A stretch of DNA of 28,327 nucleotides from a virus. The position numbers were made by a program, and so were the translations under genes. The stretch spans positions 1-28,327 of the IMG/VR virus record IMGVR_UViG_3300005914_000059; one strand, given 5' to 3'. This document shows, in pieces, positions 1 through 11,400 of the stretch. The notes beneath the pieces are model-generated. The model was given only the letters and a program-made list of their open reading frames with translations. It was not told the origin of the DNA and ran no database searches. Each line of letters starts with the position of its first letter. The first letter of the stretch is position 1.

Positions 1-2
1 CC

Positions 3-1706
3 GAGACGTACACTAGCTTCCAAATCGTTGACAAAAGAGGAATCATAAGAGTGCGTAAACCTATCGGCGTTGATATTGAAGATAATTCTTTAGTGGAGGT
101 GTACAAGCCTGTGCAGAACATCGAGTCGGCGCAGAATAACTTCTACCTATTCGGTCAGAAGTACGCCATCATTAACGCAGGGACAGCTACAAGAACCCAT
201 AGCGGTAACGTGCAGAACCAAGTCGGTTCTACACCAGCTATCGTATCCGTCTCGCAAGGCACATCATACGTCAGGAACAGACAACTGCCGACTAACAACA
301 CTATACCTGGTACACAAGCTATAATTGACTTAGTGGAGGATAACAGCTATTCTGACTTCTACGAAAGTGCTTTGAACAACAACGGCAAGGTAACACCAGA
401 AGATGATGGCAGTGGAGAGGTGCGCTTCGGCTCACGCCTGCGTTACAGTAACAACTACATCGAGGGCACACGCATCAATGGGTTGAATGACTTCAATAAT
501 CTTGACAGAGAGGACTACAGCGACCCGTGGGGGGATTTCATGCTCTTAAAGTACCGAGATAGACTGCTCTACGCTTTCAAGCAATTAAAGGTGGGCTACA
601 TCGGTGTGCTGAACAGTATAATCACCACGAGCGACGGCAATCCTTCGCTTGCGACCACCACTAAGTTCTTGAATCAGTACCAGACTTTTGCTTGGGAGGG
701 TGGCATTGGTAATATGCCTGAGAGTTACGCATCTGACCAGACTTGGCAGTATTTTCTATCCCCCAATTCGGGAACAGATTGTAGAATAGGTGGCGATGGT
801 GTCTTACCAACCTCACACCAATTCGGTTTGTCTAAAACGGTTAGAGAATACATAGACCTGTCACAGAAATACGGGGCTTTTGTATTTGGTGAAGTCGACA
901 GACAGAACGTAGAACGCCTATTGGCTTTTGAACCAGTCATTCCTTACATTTACAGAGGTAGCTTCAATCAGGCGAATTGGAAGCTATTTGATGATGACCT
1001 ACCACTTGATACAATCTTCGAGATCACTACTCAGCCGGTAAATGGCTCTGATAGCGTTCCTGTGGACGGAGTGACTACCTATACGCCTGACACAGATTTC
1101 GTGGGCTCTGACCCGTCCTACTTCAGATGGAGTATCGGCGCAGGGTGGAGCGCACCTAAGAAGATTTGTATGCTTGTGGATGACGTGCCTATCCCACCTC
1201 CGACAGTAACTTATTACAATGTGGTCGCCTCAGAATGGTTTACTAAGGAAGGTTGCGAAGCAGGTTATCACGGCTCGGGTGTAGAATACACCGTGGCGGC
1301 ATTAACTTACTCCTCGCCTTTCAGCCAAGAAGCCGCCGACCAACAGGCGATTGCTGATATAGCAGCTAACGGTCAGGCTTATGCCAATGCGAATGGAGAG
1401 TGTATTCCAGATGCGCCCCCAGGAGTAACAGAGTATCGTTTGGTCAGCTATTCAAGCCTAGATAGGCCAGAGGCTTGCGGAGGTTCTATTCTATTAACAG
1501 GAAGTCCTATATCGGTATATGCCACATCGGGAGCAGTAACGGATAACAAAACATTATACAACCAACCTGAGTTAATCAGTGTGTGGCCAGACGTACCGAA
1601 CGATGGGGATTATGTGATGTTCTTCGTAGCAGGTGCGCCTACTGTAACTTATGTAGGAAATGTCGATATAAGTGGTAATATGATTTCAATAGTAATTTGT
1701 ACTTAA
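3..1706 (+). CDS. Tail/virion structural protein with DUF5977-like domain, 5' partial
   Basis: The frame is open to the left edge: nucleotides 3-50 read in frame as ETYTSFQIVDKRGIIR before the GTG at 51, so the gene begins outside the window and 51 is probably not its start. The N-terminal half has features I associate with Bacteroidota phage tail proteins (NNFYLFGQKYAI, HSGNVQNQ, and SYVRNRQLP as a display-like loop). At about 1225-1407 lies a compact repeat-like domain (FTKEGC, GVEYTV, SSPFSQEAADQQA, NGQAYANANGEC) matching the DUF5977 pattern as I remember it. The last 80 residues look like a small beta-rich module. No signal peptide is visible because the start is missing. It is followed after one base by another structural gene. 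A virion or tail role is inferred from position; the exact part (ring, nozzle or stabilisation protein) is not determined. Confidence 0.7.
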   Translation, partial: ETYTSFQIVDKRGIIRVRKPIGVDIEDNSLVEVYKPVQNIESAQNNFYLFGQKYAIINAGTATRTHSGNVQNQVGSTPAIVSVSQGTSYVRNRQLPTNNTIPGTQAIIDLVEDNSYSDFYESALNNNGKVTPEDDGSGEVRFGSRLRYSNNYIEGTRINGLNDFNNLDREDYSDPWGDFMLLKYRDRLLYAFKQLKVGYIGVLNSIITTSDGNPSLATTTKFLNQYQTFAWEGGIGNMPESYASDQTWQYFLSPNSGTDCRIGGDGVLPTSHQFGLSKTVREYIDLSQKYGAFVFGEVDRQNVERLLAFEPVIPYIYRGSFNQANWKLFDDDLPLDTIFEITTQPVNGSDSVPVDGVTTYTPDTDFVGSDPSYFRWSIGAGWSAPKKICMLVDDVPIPPPTVTYYNVVASEWFTKEGCEAGYHGSGVEYTVAALTYSSPFSQEAADQQAIADIAANGQAYANANGECIPDAPPGVTEYRLVSYSSLDRPEACGGSILLTGSPISVYATSGAVTDNKTLYNQPELISVWPDVPNDGDYVMFFVAGAPTVTYVGNVDISGNMISIVICT

Positions 1707-1707
1707 T

Positions 1708-2619
1708 ATGAGCTTTGTAACCCTTAAAAACACCCCAATCCAAATTGACTTAGCGCAGTTAGCCGTCGATAATGGGTGGCGTATATCTGGGGGGACTGCC
1801 TATCACGACCCTTGCTTTGCAGGCTACATAACGCTTGAGAACACAGCCGTTGTAGCGGATACTTCTTACGTAGTTACTTACGAAGTGGTAGATTACGTTT
1901 CGGGAAGTGTGCGTGTAATCATAGGCACAGAACTTGGTATTAACCGCACCGCAAATGGGGTTTACACTGAAACAATCTTAGTTCCGGGCGCACCTGCTAA
2001 CCTGCTAGTGCAGTTCTACTCCGATGGCGAATTGGGTGTGAACTATGTCGAGGCTTATCCTGTGGAGGATACACCAGATACAGGCCATGTTTTAGGATTC
2101 AACATCGAGGAAAACAAATGGACGACCTACTACTCGGGGCAGCGTGAGAATATGCTGAAATTCCTGAATGACTTCTTTGCTTTCAAAGATGGTAGGTTGT
2201 GGAAGATGAACGTAAATCCTATTCGTAATAACTTCTTTGGAATGCAGTACACTTCGAGCATTACGCTTGTCGTGAACACTAATCCGACGGAGATTAAGAA
2301 CTTCTTTTCAATTAGGCAAAAGTCGAATAGCGTATGGGGGGTTCCGTCCATCATAATCCCTCCGAGTGAAGGAAAAGTAAATGGTATGGAATCTTTAATA
2401 AAAAGTGGTAACTTTATCACGTTGAACAACGGCGATCGCTTCGCTGACTTTTTGCGGGATAAGACCGACCCTCGATTTGGGACGGAGTTACAAGCACTTT
2501 TCGAGGGAGCGGTATTGCAAGGAAACTATGCAGTTATTACCTTTGAGAACACAAGTACTGAGGAGGTTAGGACTTTGAGTATAGATTTTATGATTAGTAA
2601 ACAAGAATTTACCTATTGA
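1708..2619 (+). CDS. Virion structural protein, tail-stabilisation type
   Basis: A 303-residue protein starting one base after the previous stop. It contains the signature GFNIEENKWTTYYSGQREN followed by FFAFKDGRLWKMN around residues 130-170. I recognise this W-then-KDG-LW arrangement from short-tailed Bacteroidota phage structural proteins that pair with the upstream gene type. The N-terminal 130 residues look like a beta-sandwich (NTAVVADTSYVVTYEV, VRVIIGTELG), possibly carbohydrate-binding-like. The C-terminal part ends in beta strands typical of shell or tail proteins. No catalytic motif, signal peptide or membrane segment is visible. The tail assignment is inference from context; the protein being real is well supported by length, tight spacing and position in the operon. 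Confidence 0.68.
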   Translation: MSFVTLKNTPIQIDLAQLAVDNGWRISGGTAYHDPCFAGYITLENTAVVADTSYVVTYEVVDYVSGSVRVIIGTELGINRTANGVYTETILVPGAPANLLVQFYSDGELGVNYVEAYPVEDTPDTGHVLGFNIEENKWTTYYSGQRENMLKFLNDFFAFKDGRLWKMNVNPIRNNFFGMQYTSSITLVVNTNPTEIKNFFSIRQKSNSVWGVPSIIIPPSEGKVNGMESLIKSGNFITLNNGDRFADFLRDKTDPRFGTELQALFEGAVLQGNYAVITFENTSTEEVRTLSIDFMISKQEFTY

Positions 2620-2620
2620 C

Positions 2621-3073
2621 ATGCTACAAGAGATAGATGTAACTACAGACTACCATAAAGGCATGGATGCGATTGAGAGCGTTATAGCCAATAGTGTCCC
2701 TGTAGATTGCCCTATTACGCATCATTTTGTAAATGGAGTGTATTGTAGAGAAATGTTTACCCGTAAAGGGACGGTACTAACCAGTAAAATACACAAGTCT
2801 ATGCACCCTTTTATCCTATCTATGGGTGTTATTGCTGTAGTAGATAACGATATGAAGCCCGTTATTTTAGAAGCTCCGCATTTTGGGGTTACTATGCCCG
2901 GTACAAGGAGACTAATTTATGCGTATGAAGATTCAATATGGACAACCATACACCGAACAGACGTTAAACCCGAATCGGATACTATTGAAGATATGGAAAA
3001 AGCAGCAAAATTAATAGAGGACGACATTATACAGCCTCATGACTTAAAAGAATTAGGATTATGGCCTTCGTAG
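2621..3073 (+). CDS. Phage cupin-like protein of the structural module
   Basis: A 150-residue protein one base after the preceding gene. The pattern H-HFVNGVYCREMFTRKGTVLTSKIHK, then ILSMGVIAVV, APHFGVTMPGTRRLIYAYEDSIW-TIH, is a small beta-barrel pattern common among hypothetical proteins in phage structural operons; it resembles a cupin barrel in the spacing of His and Gly residues. Which residues would bind a metal cannot be settled here. The C-terminal 30 residues are acidic and helical. Its 3' end overlaps the next gene by 13 nt, supporting co-translation. Function is unknown; a small virion or assembly-associated role is an inference from position. Confidence 0.6.
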   Translation: MLQEIDVTTDYHKGMDAIESVIANSVPVDCPITHHFVNGVYCREMFTRKGTVLTSKIHKSMHPFILSMGVIAVVDNDMKPVILEAPHFGVTMPGTRRLIYAYEDSIWTTIHRTDVKPESDTIEDMEKAAKLIEDDIIQPHDLKELGLWPS

Positions 3074-3807
3074 CAGCATCGGCAATAGCAGCAGGAGCAG
3101 CAGCTATTCCAAGTATATTTGCAGGTATAAAAAGCATCGGCCAAAGGCGACAAGCCAAGCGCATCCGTGCAAACTCGGTAGACCCTGGGTACGAGGTAAA
3201 TCAAGGCGTGATGCAAAACAAAGAAACTTTGGAGAACCGCTATAACAACTACACGCTTCCCGGTATGTCGCAGCAGATGAACCGCATCGGTACCAATGCA
3301 GCTACCGCTTTCGGGCAAGGTGCACGGGGGGCAAGCTCCGGTGGTGATGTACTAGACTTAGCCACTAAAATCGCTTACGGCACAGGGCAGCAGCAAAACG
3401 ACTTGATGCTTCAAGAGGCGCAGGGCAAAGAAGCCGCATTGGGGGGATACTTGGGGGCAAATGCCGCTGCAGGAGAAGAACGTCAGAACGTGAACGCTTA
3501 TGAGCGTCAGCGATACGAAGCTCAGTTAGCCGAAGCCGCTGCGCTTTACGGGGCGAGCGACCAGAATTTGAACAGTGCAGTTACCGGTGCAGCTTCTATT
3601 GGTTCAGCGCTTCTTATGAATCCCGAAACTAAAAACCAATATACAAGGAACGCCCAGATAACTCAACGTGCAGGGTATGCAGGCGTCAACACCAATCAAA
3701 ACCCTTATCCCAACCCAGTTACACCGAACACACCGCTCCCTGCTCGTAACATTTCGCAGAGAGCGAGGCTATTAGGGGTGACTAATACTTCCTATAATGG
3801 CCGCTAG
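3061..3807 (+). CDS. Small internal virion / ejection-type protein (T7 gp14-like position)
   Basis: A 248-residue protein overlapping the upstream gene by 13 nt and the downstream gene by 11 nt. The N-terminal segment MAFVAASAIAAGAAAIPSI is Ala/Gly-rich and hydrophobic, then comes a basic stretch (GQRRQAKRIR). The middle is rich in Ala, Gln, Asn and Gly with long helices (QEAQGKEAALGGYLGANAAAGEE, AQLAEAAALYGASDQN). This composition, and its place immediately before a longer helical protein and a giant protein, matches the three-gene internal-core cassette of short-tailed phages, whose products are ejected to extend the tail channel. The assignment is by architecture, not by sequence match. 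Confidence 0.6.
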   Translation: MAFVAASAIAAGAAAIPSIFAGIKSIGQRRQAKRIRANSVDPGYEVNQGVMQNKETLENRYNNYTLPGMSQQMNRIGTNAATAFGQGARGASSGGDVLDLATKIAYGTGQQQNDLMLQEAQGKEAALGGYLGANAAAGEERQNVNAYERQRYEAQLAEAAALYGASDQNLNSAVTGAASIGSALLMNPETKNQYTRNAQITQRAGYAGVNTNQNPYPNPVTPNTPLPARNISQRARLLGVTNTSYNGR

Positions 3808-5407
3808 TTACGTAAATACAGTCCCTGGAGGACAGATTGGTACTGGCAACGCACAAGTGTTTGGGGCTAACCCTTTGGCTACGCAGTTCGCTAATCAATT
3901 AGGAGACTTGCGTAAACGCCAAGAGTTCGAGGCGCAGAAAACAGCAAAAGCATGGAAAGATAATCAGCTCGCAGCGTCCAAAGGACGGCTGTGGGCATCT
4001 GACATGGCAGGGCTTGAGAAAGACTTCATCGACCGAGGTATCAAGTTGAAGCAAGGCGGTATCGACCCTTACGGCACCTCGCAAGAGGCGCTCGATTACC
4101 AACGTGACCAACGATACGTAGAGGCGCAGCAAGGATTCCGAGAAGCTAAGGAAAGAGATTACACAGCAGCACTTGCCAAGATAAGCGACAAGACTGACCC
4201 TAAGAGCATCAAAGCTCTGAACGATTATTTCTTGAATACTAAGTTAGTCGATGCTTTTGCGGGTAATCAAGCGATTCCACAGTTGAAGGATAGGTTTGAC
4301 GCTGCAGGAGCCATCAAAGGCTTACGTGCACCAACTATGGAGTCTAAGCGTACCGCTGAGGGCATAACCAAAGAAATTACAGAAGTGAATACGCCCGAAG
4401 CGGAAAACATGGTGCTTGGCGCATTGCGTAACACCATAGGAGGTATGGACTACATTAATAGCGAACTGACTTCTGGTTTTACTGTGCCTGATGTTAAAGG
4501 ATTTGATAAAACTTATCAAGGAAACGCAGATTCGCTCAAAGCTGAAATAGCAGGTAACCCTCCTCTACAAAAGCAATTAGCCGAACAAGGCATTGCCCCC
4601 GATTCGCAACTTATGCAAGAGTACATAAGCGACCAGGCGTATAAGCGTACTGAAGCTAAAAAGAAATTCGATTCGGAGTTACAAGCCTTAGTGGCTATGA
4701 CCGCTACGGGGGTTAAGACTGAGAATTTAGAAACTCCTTATCGTGACCCTAACGAGATGACTGCTGCTCAAAAAGATGCTTCGACAAGAGGATGGGCTAA
4801 CCTAAACAGATTAAAGGCTAAAGATGCGGCAGACGCATCGGGTGAGCAGCAAGATCCCCCTAGCGATTTGACTTTTTCTTACGGGGTTACAGATCCGAAA
4901 ACAGGTGTACGCCCTTCTTTTACGGGACTAGGTACGGTTAAGCTTAACTCGACAAAGATGAATATGCATGGCGAGAAAGTGATAGATACCACCACAGGCA
5001 GACCTACAAAGACTGCCAACGCATCTAGCGAATTTGATTTGGTAGAATTAACGCACGCACCCATCCTTCTTAAAAGTACTACCATAACTAAGCCTGATGG
5101 TACTAAAGAGATATTAGAAGCTGGGTCAGTGGTTCAGGATAGTTATGCCGAGGCTAACCCTAAATCGGTAGAATATAAGAAAGTAGGGGTGGTGCAAAAG
5201 GATAGGGGTAAGTCCGACCCGCTAACCTATTACATCGACGCAGATTTGATACCTACCAACACTATGTCTAAAATATCGAGGGGTTTGTATGATAAGTTTA
5301 TATCAGATAAATCTTATGAGCGAGGGGTTGGAACAACTAGACCTGCTTCAAGTGGTAAAATGTCAAATGCGGATTTTGCCAAGTATCTAAAATCCAGAAA
5401 TTTATAA
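3797..5407 (+). CDS. Internal virion / ejection-type protein, mid-size, helical
   Basis: A 536-residue protein whose ATG lies inside the end of the preceding gene (11 nt overlap). It begins with a Gly/Ala/Asn-rich segment and is then largely helical and charged (LRKRQEFEAQKTAKAWKDNQ, ALDYQRDQRYVEAQQGFREAKERD). A more beta-like stretch around residues 350-480 includes SFTGLGTVKLNSTKMNMHGEK. The C-terminus (SGKMSNADFAKYLKSRNL) is a short helix of the kind seen at the ends of virion-packaged proteins. Position two of three in the ejection cassette suggests an equivalent of T7 gp15. No enzymatic motif is visible. The role is inferred from order and composition. Confidence 0.6.
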   Translation: MAASYVNTVPGGQIGTGNAQVFGANPLATQFANQLGDLRKRQEFEAQKTAKAWKDNQLAASKGRLWASDMAGLEKDFIDRGIKLKQGGIDPYGTSQEALDYQRDQRYVEAQQGFREAKERDYTAALAKISDKTDPKSIKALNDYFLNTKLVDAFAGNQAIPQLKDRFDAAGAIKGLRAPTMESKRTAEGITKEITEVNTPEAENMVLGALRNTIGGMDYINSELTSGFTVPDVKGFDKTYQGNADSLKAEIAGNPPLQKQLAEQGIAPDSQLMQEYISDQAYKRTEAKKKFDSELQALVAMTATGVKTENLETPYRDPNEMTAAQKDASTRGWANLNRLKAKDAADASGEQQDPPSDLTFSYGVTDPKTGVRPSFTGLGTVKLNSTKMNMHGEKVIDTTTGRPTKTANASSEFDLVELTHAPILLKSTTITKPDGTKEILEAGSVVQDSYAEANPKSVEYKKVGVVQKDRGKSDPLTYYIDADLIPTNTMSKISRGLYDKFISDKSYERGVGTTRPASSGKMSNADFAKYLKSRNL

Positions 5408-5410
5408 GAA

Positions 5411-8400
5411 ATGCCAGACTTAAAAGAGCTATTAACAGAAGCGCATAAAATGGGAGCAAGTCAAGCACAACTTGACACTATTGTAGAACGGTACAATCAA
5501 AAAAAAAGCGACGTTGGCAACGATTCACCCGATGCACCGAGTACCTTAAACTCATTTGGGGGTGGTTCAAATCCTTTCCAAAGTTCCCAAGTAGATACTG
5601 AAATACCAACGGTATTAAGTGAAAAGGCAAAGCTAGACAATATTCGTTCCAAGAATATTGCAGGTAAGTTCAAAGTAGATACACAACTACCCGAAAGCCA
5701 ATTAGGTTATCCAATAGGTAAAATAGGTAAAACTACTATTGATGTACCCTTAGAGAATAAAGTATTCAGAGAATTTGCTGCACCTACCATCCAAAGAGAA
5801 TTTGGGGTTGCCGATATAGACGTAACACAGAACAAGGTAGGTGAAAGCCTTACACGAAAGGGCGGTTTCCAAGACGACATACAGGCGACTGAATATGTGC
5901 CACAAGAACCAACACAAGAGGATGTAGGCTATTTAGAAAGCCTAAAAAACTCAATAACCAATGTTGGTGTTGGACTTCAACAGTTTATCCCTAATACACA
6001 AATTGCACTTGAAGGCACTCTTAAAACTTTATTAGGTAAAGATTTAGGTACTGACGCATATTGGCAACTAACAAAAGGCGATCCTGAATTACACAGAGCA
6101 GAATCCTATCAAAAATTAGCCGAATTAGAACCACAATTTAAGCAAACAAGGGGGTTAGTCGAAAGTGGTCAAAACTTTGATGTGTTTGGTCTTGCAGTAG
6201 CAACAGTAGACGCGGGGCTTTCTTTGGTTAGAACAATGGTTACATCAGTACCAACGGCAGGGTTAGGTTTATATTCTGATATGGTTGGTGGCAGTGTTGC
6301 TTCGTACAATCAAGAGAAAGCAAAGCAAATGGGCCTTAGTGTTAGGGAATTGTATGATAGAGGGGAGAATGACTTTGTTGTCCCTGCTACAATAGGTACA
6401 ATTGCTGCACAAATGGAGAAAATAGGATTGAAAGGTGTTAGTAATGCAATTAATAAAAAACTTGTTGGTAGTTGGCTTAAAAAAACCGCTGTATTTGGTG
6501 TAGAGGTAAATAAAGAAGGCTTAACCGAATTGGTTCAGACAGGATTAGATGAAGCAAATAAGTCATTAGCACAGGGTAAAGGTGCAGTACAATCAAGCAA
6601 GGATGCTGCCTCAGCTATGTTATCTAAGAAAGGTCTTGAAAGCTATTTAATGGGGGTTGTAGGGTCAGCAGGTGCAGCAGGTGCAGCAGGAGCGGGTAGG
6701 ATAGCCAAGTCTATGATAAGCCCTAAAGCTAAAGAAAAAGTTCAAGCGCAGACAGAAACTATTGAACGCTTAAAGACAGAGTTAGAAAACCCTAATTTAT
6801 CCCCTACTGCACAAGAGTTTGTTGCAGCTCAAATCCAAACATCGGTTGCTGATGTAGCCACAGAAGTTGAAACAGATGCAACACTTTACGAAAATCTAAG
6901 TACCGAGCAGAAGAAAGAAGCAGACAGGCTGAATGGCGAAATTGAAAAATCAGAAACCGTTATTAACGATCCTGCGCTCTCGGAAGAAACCAAAGCCGCT
7001 GCGGTAGTTGAGAACGAACGACTGAATACCGAATTAGAAGCTAAACTAAATGAGAAGTCTGCTGAAGTAAAAACTCCAAAAGTAGATACCCCCGCCAAGA
7101 CGGTAGACGTAGCTAAGGTAGCACCCATGTCTTATACCGAAGACTCGGCAGAACAAATAACAAATATAGTTAATAGCATACCAGATATTAAAACTACGGA
7201 GGGTTTACTTAATAGCACAAAAGGAACTCATTACGAGGCGTTAGCTAAAGCATTAGGCGGTTACCTACAAAATATAAAAACATCTATTGTACCCAAACTT
7301 ATAGATAAATTTGGTATTAGAGAACATGGCGGGCTGTTTGAAGACGGTGTAATAAAGCTAAAAAAAGGCGAAGGCATAACAACTTTTTTACATGAAGCAT
7401 TGCACGCTGTCACATCAGCTAAATTATTAGCCTGGACACGTTTTAATCAATTAAATAGATATAATTTAGAGGGTGGGAAACCACAACAATCATTTAAAGA
7501 ATTAGGATTGCATGATTTATCTAAAAAAGACATTGAGGCAATAAAAAACTTAGAAAGAATCTATGAAGAAAGTAAATTAAAAGCACATGAATTTTTAGGT
7601 GGTGGTAAAGCCGATAGAACTAAAGGGTTTTATGGTTTTACTAATATAGATGAATTTATTTCAGAGGCTTTTACTAGCAAAGAATTTCAAACTTTATTAA
7701 AAAATATAAAAGGAGAAGGTAAGACATCCAATTTATTTAAAGATTTTTTAGATAGTTTGGCTAAACTATTGGATATAAAAGACCCTACTATTTTAGATGA
7801 TATATTTTACCATACTGAAGTCTTGATGGATGGTAAAAAACAAACGCAAGTTAAAGACTCAGCAGAACAAATCACCAAAGAAGCTAAGCAAGCCGAAGCG
7901 GAGATGGCTAAGAACAATGACCCTGCTGAATTTGAGATTAAGATGGAGGCTTTGGATAAGCGGGCTCAGGCGTTGCCTAAAACAGGGGAAGTTATTTCTG
8001 AAATTAAAAATACAATTGAAGATGAACAAGCAATTACTATTTCGCCTAATGCGAAAGAATTACAATCCAAGGCTAACAACAATGAAGAATCGGTGGTACG
8101 TAACGAAGCTGGTACGACTAGCAATGCTACTGAAACCGTTACACGAGAAGTAAAACCAACTGCTGAGGTAGCAAAGCCAGAACGCACAGGCGATGCTACC
8201 GAGAACGAGATTAAGATGGAGGCTTTGGATAAGCGGGCTCAGGCGTTGCCTAAAACAGAAGCCGAGGTAGGAGCATTAAAAGATGTAGAGAGTACCGCTA
8301 AAGCATTGGATAGTGTTGAATTAGGTGATAAGTTTAAATCACAAGATACTGAAAGTGTATTAGATAGAAATAATTTTTATAGAAAAGCACAAGAAATGTT

Positions 8401-11400
8401 TGTAGAATCAAAAGGTTTAACAAATGACGAAGTGTTTAATAAAAATAAACAAAAAGGCGAGCTCACCACAGAAAAAGGCAGAATAGCATTTCAGAAAGAA
8501 TTTGAAAAGTGGACAGAAACAAATAAAAAACAAATTATTTCAGAAGCCTATCACTCCGACAAAGCATCGGGTAAAGAAACAGAACTAACCAAAGCAGTAG
8601 AATCCCTACTAAAAGAACAACCCACAGAACCCATACAATCTAAAGCAGAACAAACCACTCCTGCTGCTACTGCTGCTGCCCCTGCCACGACTGCAACAAC
8701 TGACCCTTTATTAAAAGCAGAAGATGACCTAAAATCTTTAAGTAAGTCAAGCGATAAGCAAACCAAATATGCAGCAAGCGTTAAGCGGTTAATCGAGGCT
8801 AAGAAAGATAGGCAGATCACAGAGAAAGAGTTCAATGATATGTTTAAGCGTTTTGGTGACGTGCTTGCTGCGGATAAGAAAGCAGGAGATATATTACGCA
8901 AGTTAGCTGATAAAATAGACCAAGGCAGGATTAACAAGCTAGGCGGTATGCGTGGCGGTACAGGTTACGACCTAATGTGGGATGGCTCACTTACCATTGC
9001 CTCCGCATCGTTGCGTGCAACCGCTGATATAGTGGATGTGTCTGTGCGCATAGCTATCGCAATAGAAGCAGGTCTTGCCCACGCCAGAAAATCTGATTGG
9101 TACAAGAGTTTAAACAATAAGCCTAAGTTCGAGGCCGCCTATACCGCCCATCTTGAGAAAGAGTTTGGTAAGCAATTAGCGGATGACGTGGTAACTCCTG
9201 AAAAAGAAACCCCAACGCAGGAAGCACCAACGCAAGAAGACCGCAAAGAGTTGAAACGTGCGGCAACCCAGCGCGCATTAGATTCAGACCAATACGGGCA
9301 AGGCTTCAAAGATGCGCTATCTTACAAAGCAATTCATTATACCGAGTTACCTAACCAAGTAACTGAGCAGGAAGCTGAGGCGCTTATAGAGATACAAGGC
9401 GAAGTGGGTATAGAACGAGATTTGTATGATTTCAATAACGGAATGCCTAGTGCGGTCAGGTTCTCTGTGCTTCAGAAATTAATCGACATCTACGAGGCCA
9501 AAGGGGATAATTTGAAGGCGGGCGAACTTGCCGAGGAGTTATACTCCAAGGCTACCGATTATGGGCAGGGTATTCAGATTTTCTCGACCTTTCCAAAACT
9601 TTCCAAAGCCACTAACGTCGCTATAGCCAGAAAGACTGTAAAGACCAACAGAGATGTCGTAGCTAAACGTGCTAAGCCCACTACCGACAAGCTGACCAAA
9701 GAGTTCAAGAAAGCGAATAAAGAAGCCGCAGAGGAAACGGTAGAGGCTGTAAAGAAGTCCATAGGCAAAGCTACCCTTCAGAAAGGAGCTTCGCTGACAG
9801 ACCTCCCTCTAGGGTACGGTATGAAAAATAAGGTGTTCACTCGGGCTAAGTATTTGAAGGCTAAACAAAATCTACGAGGGGCTACTTTCTCTTTTGCAGG
9901 GGGTATCCCTATTGAGGATTTAGTGAACATTGCAGGGTACCACATCGAAGCTACCGGAAAAGACTTTACTAAGTTCACAAGGCGGATGAAAGCTGACTTG
10001 GGGGCAAAGATTAAACCTTATTTAAAGGATATCTATGCGAAGTCCAGAGAATCGCTCATCGAAGGTGGGTACGATCCTGCGTTGTTCTTAACCGATGAGC
10101 AAGTGGCCGAGCAGATAAATGCCGAAGATGGGCAAGTGTATAAAGAGAAGTTAGACAAAGCTATCAAGCGCAAATCTGCCAAAGAGCAGAAGCAAGCCAT
10201 CGCCAAACTGCAACAGATAAGCAAAGAGGAAGGACTATGGGGGCAGTACAGCAATAGTGCTGCCAGCAGGCTGAAGAGTATGGTTAAACCTAATATCCAA
10301 GCCGATATAGCAGGGCAACCCTCTTTGCAGCAATTCACAGACGGACTTGTCCGCAACATGAAGCAGAAGATGGCTGAGTCCATGCCTGAGCAGACTAAGA
10401 AAAGGGCTGCTCCTCGCTCAGCTATCGACATCATAGGCGATGCGTACAGTAATTTTGAGAAGTACAAAGACGTATGGGTCAAAACCCAAAAAGAGTTTCA
10501 AGAGGAGTTCGCCGACCAACCTGAGATACTAGAGGCTATAGACGCTTATTTCGGAGAGATTCTGGAAACTCCTTTCTCAGATCGAGTGTTAGAGTCTGCG
10601 GTGCGTAAAGGTTTGAAAGATATGGATAAGACCATAACCGACCTTGTTGTGCAACACTACACCCTCGTTGACCATGCTAGAGAGTCTTTATCCGATAAGC
10701 TAGTTAACGAAGCTGGGCTATCAGGCGCCGAGGCTAAGCAGCTCGCCTATGAAATAGAGCGTAAGTTTGACGAGATAGCTACTAAAAAGAAGCAACAGAT
10801 ATTGGAGCGCATGTTTTCAGCCAAGACCAAAAGGACACCGCAAGGGAAAGCCTTGGAAGATGGTATTGTGAAAATGACCAACTTGGGTGGGTTCTCCAAC
10901 GCTGACATCGTGGAGATGTATGCTGAGAAAATGGGGTGGCCTAAACTCACCCAAGAAAACATAGCAGAAATTGAATTGTTATCCGACATCATCCAAAATA
11001 CTAAAGACCCTATTAACCGCAGACGTGCTACAGAAGATTTGCTCGCCTACCAAGCTAATCTAAAGGGTATATCCGCTTTAGATATGGCCACCGCTATATG
11101 GTACGCTAACGTACTATCGGGGTATAACACTCAGATAATAAACATAGGAGCTAACGCTATAAACACGTCACTTCTATATGCTAATGCCGTTGCGCAGAAT
11201 CCTACTAATGCCGCTTTCATCGGCAGAGGATTGATGCAGGGGTTGAAACGAGGATGGCTAGAGAGCAAAGATACTTTGCGAACCGGATATAGCCCTATAA
11301 AGGGTAAACCTGAGATACCGTCTCTCCTTGAGCGTATGGATTTCAAAGGAGGGCAGTGGAACCCCGCGAACTACTTAAAGCATGTTAGGCGTGTTATGGT

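Noticed and set aside
7830-8153. Plus-strand 107-codon frame in the giant gene
   Set aside because: Lys/Leu/Arg-rich out-of-frame shadow of the KE-rich linker; no independent leader.
10033-10482. Minus-strand 149-codon frame inside the giant gene
   Set aside because: Antisense of helical coding sequence; Cys/Ser/Leu-rich composition typical of shadow frames; wrong orientation for the operon.
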